Assembly: GCF_040676675.1 (NCBI RefSeq)
Contig: NZ_JBFAPK010000016.1
Span: 62,001-126,000, forward strand
Length of the DNA stretch: 64,000 bases
Source of the DNA: JBFAPK01 sp040676675
GTDB lineage: Bacteria; Actinomycetota; Actinomycetes; Mycobacteriales; Micromonosporaceae
Direction: 5' to 3'
Part shown: piece by piece, positions 34,184-43,226 of the stretch
Layout of the letters: each line of letters opens with the position of its first letter
Position numbering within the stretch: the first letter of the stretch is position 1
Notes under the pieces: generated by a model
Database searches by the model: none
What the model was told of the DNA's origin: nothing
Seen by the model: the letters and a program-made list of their open reading frames with translations, nothing else
Translations under genes and position numbers: made by a program

Positions 34184-37100
34184 GTGCAGGACGCCGAAAA
34201 GCCGACCGCCGAGTCCGGGCGGCCAGCACCGGAGCAGCTCGTCACCTTCTCGTTCTCCCGCTGGCTGCGCCGGCGCGAGGACCAGCTCCAGATCCGGTTC
34301 GACTTCTACAACCTGCAGCCGCACCCCGTCCCCGGCGGCGCCGTGCTGCGGCGGAGTTCACCCGGCCCCGCGTACGTGGTCGCGGTGCTCGCGCCGCAGC
34401 ACCTCGCCGAGCGGACCTATCCCGACTCCGGCGGCGAGCCGGCGGACTGGCCGGTCGACGCGCGGCTGGCCGGACCGAGCCGCCTCGCCTTCGCGGTGCC
34501 CGAGGCGGTGGCGGAGGTGCCCCTGACCGAGTCGGCGCTGCTCGCCTGGGGCCAGCTGGCGGCGAGCGTGCACCCGGCGGCGGCCCCGCCGCCCGGCGGC
34601 GCCCCGGCGCTGGGGCCGCCGCAGCCGTACCACACCGCCATCGAGCTGCCCTGGCGCCTGCTGCTCTCGCCGCACGAGCGGAGCGCCTGGGCGCACTCGA
34701 CCACGCCGGTGACCCGCGACGGCCGTACCGAGCTGTGGCACACCCGGCTCGGCGTGGCCGGCGCCGACGGCACGACCGACGAGGACGACGCCGAGTCGCG
34801 GACGGTACGGGCGATCTGGGGAACCGACCCGGACTTCGGCGCCTGGCTGCTGCCGCCCGGCTCGCCGGGGGCGAAGACCCCGCCGGACGGCGCGGTGGTG
34901 CCGGCACCGGGGCTGCCGTTCCGGATGCCGCTGACCCCGCGCGACCGGGTGCAGATCGTGCGGGCCAGCGCCGACCACACCATCGCCGGCTACGAACCGC
35001 GCCCGGTCGAGGTGAACCGGCTGGCCCTGAGCGGCATGGGCGGCTGGTTGGACGCGCACGGCGGCTGGGACCCGCCGGCCAACGCGCTCTCCATCCTGTC
35101 CTGGCGGCACCGCGCCACCCTCGGCCGGGACCAGGACGTCCGCGTGGTGGAGCGCGGCTACCTGCTGCCCTTCGGCCACCAGGCCTCGCTGCTCGAAATC
35201 ACCGAGCGCAAGGTGTCACCGGCCCGGTCCGGCGGGCAGGTGGCGTACCTGCGGCAGCGGTACCTGCTGGTGGTCCGCCAGCCGACCCGGCGGTACCCGG
35301 CGTTCGCGCAGGCCGACGAGGGACGGCGGCTGCCGTTCCGGTCCCTGACGGTGACCCGGGTGACCACGCCGACGATCGACGACCCGCAGCCCCTGGTGCC
35401 GGCGCTGGGGCAGGACGCCTTCGTGCCCCGGATCGGCGGGGAGCCGTACGCCTTCGAGTTCAGCGCGGTGGACCACGGCGGCCGGCGGGTACGGTTCACC
35501 GCGCCGGTGGTCTTCGTCAAGTCGACGATCGCCTTCGACGAGCCGAAGCTGGCGCAGGTCCGCGCCGCGTACAACGCCGTACCGGAGGCCGACCCGCTGC
35601 GGCGGCGTCCCCTCGCGGGGCAGCGACTGGCGCTGGCGGCGAGCGACCGTCCGGGTGACACCGACGTGGCGGCCACCAGCCTGACGTTCCGGGCGCAGGC
35701 CCCGGTCGGCAACCACGGCACGGCCGCGTTCGTCGCCCACGACCAGGTCCGGTGCCATCCGGCCGTGTCGGCGGCCGGGATTCGGCTGCCCGCCGCCGAA
35801 CAGCTCTCGGGGCGCGACCTGGGCGAGGTCGCGGTACAGATCGACGACGGCTACGCCGCGCACGGCTTCGACCCGGCCCAGAACCCGGCCGAGGTGTACG
35901 CGGTGCTGGCCGAGCCGGTGACGCTGGCCTTCGACGCGGACAAGGCGGGCCCCTTCACGCCGGCCATGGACATCCGCGGGCTCTCCCGGACCATGGGCCC
36001 GGTCGGTGGCGACCTGCAGACCCTGAAGGCCGGCAGCTACGACCTGCCGGCGATCTTCGAGGCGACGGCGGCCACGCCCCGGATCATGGGCGGGGTCAAG
36101 CTCAGCGACATCGTCGCGCCCGTACCGGTCACCCCGGGCGCCGCGCCCGAGGGGGCGATGGTGCTGCGTACCGAGCACCCGGGCGGCGCGCCGCAGGCCC
36201 TGACCGGCGGTGGCGACGCGGTCGGACCGCGCCAGCGGTTCGAACTCCGCCCGAAGCTGGTCAGCGATCCGCTGAAGATCATCGAGGTCTTCCCGTACAC
36301 GTACGCCTCGATCGAGCTGGAGATCGGCGTCGACAACAACGACCCGAACCTGGTCTACCACCGGTTCCAGGCGCTGATCTCGAACGGCAAGCCGTGGAGC
36401 AAGACCCAGGACCTGCCGGACGACACCGAGCCCGGCCCGCTGGTGGGCACCGCGCCGGCCCTCGTGCTCCGGCTCGTCGGCGACGTCCTCACCTTCGTCG
36501 AGGTGGAGTTCCAGCGGGTCTACTTCATCGCCGAGACCGGCAAGGACCACGTGATCGACTTCGTGCTCGGCGAGATCCGGTTCAAGGGGCCGCTGGAGCT
36601 GCTACAGCGGATCATGGACGAGATCAGCGGCGCGCCCAAGCCGCCCGGCACCCCGCAGTTCGGCAAGATCGTGCACTTCCTGCCGGGGCCGGCGCTGGAG
36701 GTCGGGCTGCTCTTCGGCATCCCCGCCATCAAGCTCGGCGTCTTCTCGCTGAAGAACCTCATGGCCGGCGTCGCGGTCACCCTGCCCCTGCTCGTACCGG
36801 CCGTGCCCGACGGGCAGGAGCGGCCCATCCGGCTCACCTTCTACTTCGCCGAGCGGCAGAACCCGTTCCTGCTGGCCGTGCAGTGTTTCGGCGGCGGCGG
36901 CTACTTCGCCGCCGGCTTCGGTACCGACGGCGCCGAGTTCATCGAGGCCGCGCTGGAGTTCGGCGCCCACGCCGAGCTGGACTTCGTGGTGGCCGCCGGG
37001 ATGATCGAGGTGATGGCCGGGCTCTACTTCCGGCTCGACATCGACCCCGGCGGCAACCAGACCTGCACCCTCACCGGCTACGTACGGATGCGCGGGCAGG

Positions 37101-37354
37101 TCAGCGCGCTCGGCATCGTCACCATCTCGCTGGAGATGTACCTCGGCCTGACCTACCAGTCCGCCGGCAACAAGGTCATCGGCCAGGCCACCGTCACCCT
37201 CGCCGTCGAGGTGCTCTTCTTCAGCACCAGCGTCAGCCTGCACGTCGAGCGCAGGTTCAGCGGCGACGAGAACGACCCGACCTTCCTCGACCAGATGCCG
37301 GCCCAGTCGGTCTGGGACGAGTACGCCGGCGCGTTCGCACCCCTCGGAGGATGA
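34184..37354 (+). CDS. giant protein of unknown function, 1056 aa
   Basis: 1056 residues from GTG 34184 (TCGGAGGG upstream). I do not recognise a domain. No signal peptide, lipobox, ATPase or hydrolase motif is seen. Visible features: an N-terminal beta-rich part with LPWRLLLSPHERSAWAHSTT and GRTELWHTRLGVAGADG, which looks like a conserved signature of a family I have seen only as hypothetical. A middle part has alternating hydrophobic strands (DPLKIIEVFPYTYASIELEI). The C-terminal ~250 residues have long strand-like Gly-rich segments (AVQCFGGGGYFAAGFGTDGA, AELDFVVAAGMIEVMAGLYF, ISLEMYLGLTYQSAGNK) resembling a beta-barrel or beta-solenoid. Translationally close to the next giant gene. Confidence 0.7.
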   Translation: MQDAEKPTAESGRPAPEQLVTFSFSRWLRRREDQLQIRFDFYNLQPHPVPGGAVLRRSSPGPAYVVAVLAPQHLAERTYPDSGGEPADWPVDARLAGPSRLAFAVPEAVAEVPLTESALLAWGQLAASVHPAAAPPPGGAPALGPPQPYHTAIELPWRLLLSPHERSAWAHSTTPVTRDGRTELWHTRLGVAGADGTTDEDDAESRTVRAIWGTDPDFGAWLLPPGSPGAKTPPDGAVVPAPGLPFRMPLTPRDRVQIVRASADHTIAGYEPRPVEVNRLALSGMGGWLDAHGGWDPPANALSILSWRHRATLGRDQDVRVVERGYLLPFGHQASLLEITERKVSPARSGGQVAYLRQRYLLVVRQPTRRYPAFAQADEGRRLPFRSLTVTRVTTPTIDDPQPLVPALGQDAFVPRIGGEPYAFEFSAVDHGGRRVRFTAPVVFVKSTIAFDEPKLAQVRAAYNAVPEADPLRRRPLAGQRLALAASDRPGDTDVAATSLTFRAQAPVGNHGTAAFVAHDQVRCHPAVSAAGIRLPAAEQLSGRDLGEVAVQIDDGYAAHGFDPAQNPAEVYAVLAEPVTLAFDADKAGPFTPAMDIRGLSRTMGPVGGDLQTLKAGSYDLPAIFEATAATPRIMGGVKLSDIVAPVPVTPGAAPEGAMVLRTEHPGGAPQALTGGGDAVGPRQRFELRPKLVSDPLKIIEVFPYTYASIELEIGVDNNDPNLVYHRFQALISNGKPWSKTQDLPDDTEPGPLVGTAPALVLRLVGDVLTFVEVEFQRVYFIAETGKDHVIDFVLGEIRFKGPLELLQRIMDEISGAPKPPGTPQFGKIVHFLPGPALEVGLLFGIPAIKLGVFSLKNLMAGVAVTLPLLVPAVPDGQERPIRLTFYFAERQNPFLLAVQCFGGGGYFAAGFGTDGAEFIEAALEFGAHAELDFVVAAGMIEVMAGLYFRLDIDPGGNQTCTLTGYVRMRGQVSALGIVTISLEMYLGLTYQSAGNKVIGQATVTLAVEVLFFSTSVSLHVERRFSGDENDPTFLDQMPAQSVWDEYAGAFAPLGG

Positions 37355-37360
37355 TCCGGC

Positions 37361-40300
37361 ATGCGCGACCAGAAGATCGCCTTCACCGCCCTGCCCCCGG
37401 CACCCGGAACGCCGCCGCCCGCACCCGACCGGCTGCGCGTGTCGGTGCACGTCGCGCCCCGGCTACAGACCGACGAGGACCTGCCGGTACCCCGGCTGAC
37501 CCAGTTCCCGGACCTGCTGGACTGGCCCGCCACGGTGGCCGGCGTCGGCTGGACGGTGCGGCTCGGCGGCAACGCCGTACCGGCCGAGGTGGTCTCCGAA
37601 CCCCGCTCGGACCTGTGGCGGGCGCTCTTCGCGCCGGAGACGTTCGTCCGCCCGTACGCCTTTCCCGACCTGCACGACCGCAAGGTGCGCTCGTACCCAG
37701 TCGGGCACGTCGAGGCGTTCCTCACCGAGCGGTACCGCACCGTGGCCACCACCGCGCCGACCGAGTACCCCGGCTACCAGGAGCTGGTCGACGCGGGCCT
37801 CTTCGGGCAGCTCCATCCGGGCCGCGACGGTGGCCGCCGCCTGATGGAGCAGATCGAGGAGGTCCTGACGCAGCAGCGGGCGGTACCGCCCGGTCCGGCC
37901 GACCCGCCCCGCGACTTCCTCCAGCTGCGCCGCTTCCACGCCCCCCGGGGCGCCGCCGTGGTCGAACTGGCCCCGCCCGAGCTGGACTTCCACGACGTCC
38001 TGGCGCTCGTGCTCGACCATCCGGCGCTGCTGCGCCTGCTCGGCCTCGTGGTCGACCTCGACGTGCCCACGGAGCTGCTGGCGGGCGTGCCGGCCGCGAG
38101 CGAGCTGTCGGTCGTACCGGCGTGGTCGCCGGCGCTGACCGCCGCCGGCGGTACCCACACCGACCAGACCCCGCGCACCCGCTGCGCGCTCTCCGGCGGC
38201 GCCCTCGTCGCGGCGCCCCGCCCGGGCGCACCCGACCTGGTCGGCGGCCACCTGCCCGTCGGCGATCCGGACCGGTACACGGTGGTGCGGATAGACCCGG
38301 ACGGCGCCGCGATCAAGACCATGGACCTGGTCGCCAACCTCGCCGCCTCGCGGCAGCACAGCTGGACCGGGCAGCCCGAGGCGTACGCCGTCCCGACGCT
38401 GCGCTCCGCCGGCTTCTCGGTGGCCCGCACCGGCCGCGCCGCCGCGCTCGTGGCGGCGCTGCAACGGTCCAAGCAGCTGCACGACGCCGCGCAGGGCGGG
38501 CAGGGCCTCGTGCTCGACGCCGAGGACCTGGTACGCGGGCACCGCGTCGACGTCTTCGACGAGGCGGCCGGCCGATGGTACCCGCTGCACGCGCGGGTCG
38601 GCCGCTACACGGTCCCCGGCACCGGAATCGAGCTGCTGGTCACCGACGAGGGCGCGCTCACCACCACCCCGACCAGCGCGGCCGACGGCTCCTCGCCCGA
38701 CCTCTACCTGCAGGAGTCGCTCTTCCAGTGGCTCGGGTGGAGCCTCGCGGCCCCGCCGCCCGGCACCTCCATCACGCCGGACGAGCAGATCGGCACGCCG
38801 GAGAACAAGGCCGCCACCGCGTACCCGCTCGAGGTGCGCTTCACCCCCCGGCCGGGCACCCTGCCGAGGCTGCGCTTCGGGCGCTCGTACCGGTTCCGGA
38901 TGCGGGCGGTCGACCTCGCCGGGAACTCCGTACCGTTCGACGCCACCACCGCGCCCGCCGCGCCGGTGGCCACCCCGGCGCTGCCGTACCTGCGCTACGA
39001 GCCGGTCGCCGCGCCGGTGCTCGTGCTGCGCCAGCCGCGTACCGAGGGCGAGAGCGTGGCGCACATGGTGATCCGGTCCAACTTCGACACCGCCGCGACC
39101 GCGGAGAGTCAGCGGCACGTCGTACCGCCGCAGAGCGCCCAGCTCACCGCCGAGCAGCACGGCCGCTTCGACACCCCGGCCCAACCCGGACAGCCCTCGG
39201 TCCTCGACCCGGCCGCCTGGGCGCTGATCACCGAGCGGGAGCACCGCGACCTCGACACGTCGCCGCAGGTCTCCTGGGAGACCGACGGCATCAAACCGCA
39301 CCCCTACTACGACGTGGACCAGCTCGACCTGCCGTACCTGCCGGACCCGATCGCCCGGGGCGCCACCTTCCTGGGGCTGCCCGGGGGATCGGTGGCACCG
39401 GTCAAGGTCCCCTTCACCCCGGAGCCCGGCAAGCCGTGGTACGCCCTGCGCCCGCTGCGCGTGGTGCTCGCCGAGGGGCCGGCGCACGCGGACTTCGACG
39501 ACGCGACCCGGGTGCTGCGGGTGTCGCTGCCCAAGGGCGAGACCAGCGTCGTGCGGGTCAGCTGCAACCTGACCGACGCGGACCTGTCCCTGCTCGGTAT
39601 CTGGCAGCTGATCGAGAGCGCCAACCTGCCGGCCGGCGTGCGCCAGGGGTTGGCCGCGGCGGCGCTCGACGGCCGGCACTGGATGCTCACCCCGTACGTC
39701 GAGCTGACCCTGGTGCACGCCGTCCGGCAGCCGCTGCTCACCCCCGAACCCGTCGGCTGGACGCCGACCCGGGCCGCCGGCCAGACCCACGCCACGCTCG
39801 ACGGCGTACTGCACGCCGACCGCAGGAGCACGTCCCGGCTGGACGTACTGGCGCAGTGGCCGGAGCGGGTCGACGGCGGGCCGGGCGCGCCGCCCCCGCA
39901 CACCCGCACCGCCTCCGCCGCCGTCGCCAACCACACGGTGGCGGAGAACCCGGCCCAGCCGGAGTCGGTACCGATCTCCGACCGGCACGAGTTCGGCGAC
40001 ACCCGCTACCGCCGGGTGACCTACCGGGCGGTGGCGACCTCGCGGTTCAGCAAGTACTTCACCCGGCGCCAGTGGTTGAGCCTGACCGGCACCGACCCGG
40101 TGGTGCTCGACCCCGCGGGGCTCGTACCCGGCTCGGTCGTGGTGGCCGACGCCGCCGGCGAGTACGCCGAGGGCCGTGACTACGTGCTCGATCCGGACGC
40201 CGGCACCATCGCCCGCAGCGACCCGTCCCACCTGGCCGAGGGGGCGCAGGTCAGCGTGGAGTACCTGGCGGCGCCGATCACCCGCGACAGCACCACGCCG

Positions 40301-41242
40301 GTGGTGCTCGACATCCCGTCCGCCGCCCGGCCCGCCGCGCCGGTGGTCCGGCACGCGGTACCGACGTTCCGCTGGACCGAGCAGCGCACCTCGACCCTGG
40401 TCACCAGCGGCCGGCAGGGCAGTGGCCTGCGCGTCTACCTGGAACGCCCCTGGTGGTCCTCGGGCGACGGGGAGCTGCTCGGGGTGGTGTTGGAGCGGAA
40501 CCCGGGCGCGCCGAAGACGTCCGAGGTCCGCGACCGCCTCCGCTCGGTGGTCACGCTCTGCGGGGAGGACCCGGTCTACGCCACCGCCGGCCTCGCGGCG
40601 ACCGCGCTGACCCCGGCGATGTTCCCGCTCGCCGCGGCGACCGGTACCAACCTCGCCCTGGCCGGCGCGCCGGAGAACGTCGACGTGGTGGGCCACGCCG
40701 TCGCGTTCGATCCGGACCGGGATCTCTGGTACTGCGACGTCGACGTCAACGTGGGACCGAGCTACCTGCCGTTCGTCCGGCTCGCCCTGGTGCGGTACCA
40801 GCCGCACTCGCTGCCCGGGCTGCACCTGTCTCCGGTGGCGCTGGTCGACTTCACCCAGCTTCCCCCGGACCGGCTCACCACCGTGCAGGTCACCTCGGAC
40901 ACCACGGTCAAGGTGACCGTGAGCGGGCCGTCGTACCGGGCCACGACGGCGGCGGCCGGTCCGTCGCTGGTGATCGTCACCCCCGAGGTACGCGACCCGG
41001 TGGTGGGCGGCGCGCTGGGCTGGCTGCCGGCCGGGGCGCCCGGGGTACCGGTCACCCTCGGCGCTCAGCAGCAGCCGAACGGGCACACCGTCTGGCAGGG
41101 GACCGTGACCCTACCGCCGGTGACGCAGCGCGGTGCGCGGCGGCTCGTGGTCGAGGAGTTCGAACGGGTCGCCGCGTCGGCCGGCGGGGACGGAGCGGGG
41201 GTGGCCAACCGGCTCGTGCACACCGACCTGATCGTGCTCTGA
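37361..41242 (+). CDS. giant protein of unknown function, 1293 aa
   Basis: 1293 residues; ATG 37361 lies six bases past the previous stop, with GGAGG inside that gene's end. No family is recognised. Features: no signal peptide; N-terminal ~370 residues mixed; SPDLYLQESLFQWLGWSLAA near residue 445; a fibronectin-like strand pair LRFGRSYRFRMRAVDLAGNS around 505-525; a later part (DRHEFGDTRYRRVTYRAVAT) followed by KYFTRRQWLSLTG and an Ig-like repeat (GSVVVADAAGEYAEGRDYVL); and a C-terminal beta-rich domain with CDVDVNVGPSYLPFVRLALV. It looks like a multi-domain structural or binding protein. The strong terminator hairpin four bases after it closes the operon. Confidence 0.7.
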   Translation: MRDQKIAFTALPPAPGTPPPAPDRLRVSVHVAPRLQTDEDLPVPRLTQFPDLLDWPATVAGVGWTVRLGGNAVPAEVVSEPRSDLWRALFAPETFVRPYAFPDLHDRKVRSYPVGHVEAFLTERYRTVATTAPTEYPGYQELVDAGLFGQLHPGRDGGRRLMEQIEEVLTQQRAVPPGPADPPRDFLQLRRFHAPRGAAVVELAPPELDFHDVLALVLDHPALLRLLGLVVDLDVPTELLAGVPAASELSVVPAWSPALTAAGGTHTDQTPRTRCALSGGALVAAPRPGAPDLVGGHLPVGDPDRYTVVRIDPDGAAIKTMDLVANLAASRQHSWTGQPEAYAVPTLRSAGFSVARTGRAAALVAALQRSKQLHDAAQGGQGLVLDAEDLVRGHRVDVFDEAAGRWYPLHARVGRYTVPGTGIELLVTDEGALTTTPTSAADGSSPDLYLQESLFQWLGWSLAAPPPGTSITPDEQIGTPENKAATAYPLEVRFTPRPGTLPRLRFGRSYRFRMRAVDLAGNSVPFDATTAPAAPVATPALPYLRYEPVAAPVLVLRQPRTEGESVAHMVIRSNFDTAATAESQRHVVPPQSAQLTAEQHGRFDTPAQPGQPSVLDPAAWALITEREHRDLDTSPQVSWETDGIKPHPYYDVDQLDLPYLPDPIARGATFLGLPGGSVAPVKVPFTPEPGKPWYALRPLRVVLAEGPAHADFDDATRVLRVSLPKGETSVVRVSCNLTDADLSLLGIWQLIESANLPAGVRQGLAAAALDGRHWMLTPYVELTLVHAVRQPLLTPEPVGWTPTRAAGQTHATLDGVLHADRRSTSRLDVLAQWPERVDGGPGAPPPHTRTASAAVANHTVAENPAQPESVPISDRHEFGDTRYRRVTYRAVATSRFSKYFTRRQWLSLTGTDPVVLDPAGLVPGSVVVADAAGEYAEGRDYVLDPDAGTIARSDPSHLAEGAQVSVEYLAAPITRDSTTPVVLDIPSAARPAAPVVRHAVPTFRWTEQRTSTLVTSGRQGSGLRVYLERPWWSSGDGELLGVVLERNPGAPKTSEVRDRLRSVVTLCGEDPVYATAGLAATALTPAMFPLAAATGTNLALAGAPENVDVVGHAVAFDPDRDLWYCDVDVNVGPSYLPFVRLALVRYQPHSLPGLHLSPVALVDFTQLPPDRLTTVQVTSDTTVKVTVSGPSYRATTAAAGPSLVIVTPEVRDPVVGGALGWLPAGAPGVPVTLGAQQQPNGHTVWQGTVTLPPVTQRGARRLVVEEFERVAASAGGDGAGVANRLVHTDLIVL

Positions 41243-41246
41243 TCCG

Positions 41247-41275
41247 CGCGCCGGCCCGGCCGTCGGGCCGGCGCG
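41247..41275. terminator. bidirectional terminator between convergent operons
   Basis: A perfect 11-bp stem CGCGCCGGCCC / GGGCCGGCGCG with a 7-base loop starts four bases after the 1293-aa gene. It also faces the end of the minus-strand lactonase gene. Confidence 0.75.
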
Positions 41276-41318
41276 TGCCCGTCCCGGACCGGCGCGTCGC
41301 GGCGCGTGCCCGTCCCGG
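41271..41318. repeat. 17-bp direct repeat beside the terminator
   Basis: GCGCGTGCCCGTCCCGG occurs at 41271-41287 and 41302-41318. It overlaps the right arm of the hairpin; a duplication scar is the simplest explanation. Confidence 0.6.
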
Positions 41319-41324
41319 CGGCGG

Positions 41325-42215
41325 TCAGGCGCTCCAGCCGTCGGCGGGTACCGGCCGGGCCGGCACCCCGGTGACGTCCACGTCCAGCGCGAGCAGGGCG
41401 CCGTCGAGCGGCCCGGGCCGGTCCAGTCCGATGCGGGCGGTGGTGACGAAGAGCCGGCGCAGCTCCGGCCCGCCGAGACAGACGCTCGTGGGTTGGGCGG
41501 CGGGCAGCCGGATCTCGCGGTCGAGCGTGCCGTCCGGGCGGTACCGGCGTACCGCGTAGCCGCCCCAGAGCGCCACCCAGAGGTGGCCGGCCGCGTCGAC
41601 CGTCATGCCGTCCGGGGAGCCCTCGGCGGGTGCGAGCCGCAGAAAGGGTTCCCGGGCGGAGAGCTCGCCGGTCCGGGCGTCGACCGCGAACCGGTCCACG
41701 TGCCCGAGCGGGGTGTCCGCCAGGTACATCACGGTGCCGGTGCCGTCGAAGGCGGGACCGTTGCTGATGGTCAGCCCGGTCACGGCGGCCACCGGGGCGG
41801 ACCCGGGCGCGGCGCGGTAGAGCGTACCGGCGCCGGGCGTGCTGTCGTACGCCATGCTGCCGGCCCAGAAGCGGCCGTGCGGGTCGGCGACGGCGTCGTT
41901 CATGCGCGCCCGGGCGGCGTTGCCGCTCTCCAGGTCGGCCAGGTACGTCCAGCGGTCGTCGGCGCCGTCGAACACCGCCACGCCGGTACCGAGCGCGGCG
42001 AGCCAGGCGTCCGGCCGCCCGGCCAGCGGTGCCACGGCACCCAGCGGGGCGTCGACCCGGCGCAGCTCGCGCAGGGGTGCGGGCGCGTCGCCGCCGGTCT
42101 CCAGCAGCCGCCCGGCGAGCAGGTCGACGAGGACGAGCCGGTCGGCGACCCAGCGGGCGCCCTCGCCCAGTTCGAGCCGGTCGTCGCTCCACGGCGTCGG
42201 TTCGGGAAGTCGCAT
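41325..42215 (-). CDS. SMP-30/gluconolactonase family sugar lactonase
   Basis: 296 residues from ATG 42215 (CGGAG six bases upstream). Six-bladed propeller motifs: LELGEGARWVADRLVLVDLL with the metal-ligand glutamate, RMNDAVADPHGRFWAGSMAY (Asn and Asp region), LTISNGPAFDGTGTVMYLAD (S-N-G), GSPDGMTVDAAGHLWVALWG with the catalytic-site aspartate, and PTSVCLGGPELRRLFVTTAR. Members hydrolyse aldonolactones using a divalent metal. Here the neighbours (sugar dehydrogenase, galactonate dehydratase) point to galactono-lactone as substrate. Last gene of the minus-strand catabolic operon, about 35 bases after the kinase gene. Confidence 0.88.
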   Translation of the reverse strand: MRLPEPTPWSDDRLELGEGARWVADRLVLVDLLAGRLLETGGDAPAPLRELRRVDAPLGAVAPLAGRPDAWLAALGTGVAVFDGADDRWTYLADLESGNAARARMNDAVADPHGRFWAGSMAYDSTPGAGTLYRAAPGSAPVAAVTGLTISNGPAFDGTGTVMYLADTPLGHVDRFAVDARTGELSAREPFLRLAPAEGSPDGMTVDAAGHLWVALWGGYAVRRYRPDGTLDREIRLPAAQPTSVCLGGPELRRLFVTTARIGLDRPGPLDGALLALDVDVTGVPARPVPADGWSA

Positions 42216-42251
42216 GCGGTCTCCGTTCGGGACGGGGCGGACCCCGCGGGG

Positions 42252-43226
42252 TCACCGCAGGGCGGTGCCGGGGGCGTGGTCGAGCAGGGGAAGTTCGGCC
42301 CGGGTGGGCAGCCCCTCCCAGTCGCCGCGGGTGGCGACCGCGAAGGCGGCGGTGGTGGCGGCCCGGTCCAGCCGCCCCGCGACGTCGAGCCCGTCGAGCC
42401 GGCCGGAGAGCAGCCCGGCCACGAACGCGTCGCCCGCGCCGATGGTGTCCACGGCCGCGACCCGCCGGGCCGGCCGGTGCACGCTGCCGGCCGGGGTGTG
42501 ACTGGTGGCGCCGTCCGCGCCGTGCTTGACGACCACCTCGCCGACGCCCGCCGCGAGGACCCCGCGCGCGGGATCGGTGGTGTCGTCGGTGAGCACCGCC
42601 AGCTCGTCGTCGGAGGCGACCAGCACGTCGACCGACGGGAGCAGCGGCCGCAGCACCGCCGCGGCGCGCTCGGTCGACCAGAGCCGCCGCCGGTGGTTGA
42701 CGTCCAGGCAGACGGTGCCGCCGGCCGCCCGGGTACGTTCGATCGCCGCCGCCACCGCGGCGCGGGGCTCGGGGCCGAGCGCGCAGGTGATCCCGGTGAC
42801 GTGCAGGATCCGCGGCGCCGCGCCGGGCGGCGCGAACGCGGCGGCGACGTCCGAGGCGTCCAGCCGGGACCCGGCGGAGCCGGTCCGGTAGTAGCTGACC
42901 CGGGTGAGGTCGCCGACCCGGGGCTCGAACAGGATCAGCCCGGTCGGCGCGTCCGGGTCGATCCGGGCCCCGGTGAGGTCGACTCCCTCGGCGCGCAGCG
43001 TGCGCCGGATCAGCTCGCCCGGCTCGTCGGCGCCGGTGACGCCGAGCCAGCGGACCCGGTGCCCGAGCCGGGCCAGGCCGATCGCGACGGTCGACTCGGC
43101 GCCGGCGATCGAGAGCTGGAGGCTGCCGCCGAGCCGCAGCGCGCCGGCGGCCCGGAACGCCGCCATGGTCTCGCCGAGGGTGAGCACGTCCGGCGCGGCC
43201 GGGCCGGGCGAGGGTACGCCGGTCAT
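42252..43226 (-). CDS. kdgK: PfkB family kinase, probable 2-keto-3-deoxy-galactonate/gluconate kinase
   Basis: 324 residues from ATG 43226 (ATGA overlap with the aldolase gene). Ribokinase-fold signatures: DVLTLGETMAAFR at the start, SIAGAESTVAIGLARLGHRV (substrate glycine-rich lid region), and the C-terminal PfkB signature DTIGAGDAFVAG (260-271) with catalytic base D266. Adjacent KDPG-type aldolase and galactonate dehydratase genes indicate that the substrate is 2-keto-3-deoxy-galactonate, phosphorylated at O6 with ATP. E. coli uses an unrelated kinase (DgoK) for this step, so the PfkB type is a functional replacement. Exact sugar preference is inferred from context. Confidence 0.85.
   Translation of the reverse strand: MTGVPSPGPAAPDVLTLGETMAAFRAAGALRLGGSLQLSIAGAESTVAIGLARLGHRVRWLGVTGADEPGELIRRTLRAEGVDLTGARIDPDAPTGLILFEPRVGDLTRVSYYRTGSAGSRLDASDVAAAFAPPGAAPRILHVTGITCALGPEPRAAVAAAIERTRAAGGTVCLDVNHRRRLWSTERAAAVLRPLLPSVDVLVASDDELAVLTDDTTDPARGVLAAGVGEVVVKHGADGATSHTPAGSVHRPARRVAAVDTIGAGDAFVAGLLSGRLDGLDVAGRLDRAATTAAFAVATRGDWEGLPTRAELPLLDHAPGTALR

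Noticed and set aside
35752..41086. 1475-codon plus and 1207-codon minus open frames overlapping the giant-protein genes
   Set aside because: Antisense or shifted frames; their translations lack hydrophobic periodicity, and the chosen frames have good ribosome-binding sites, proper junctions and third-position G/C bias.
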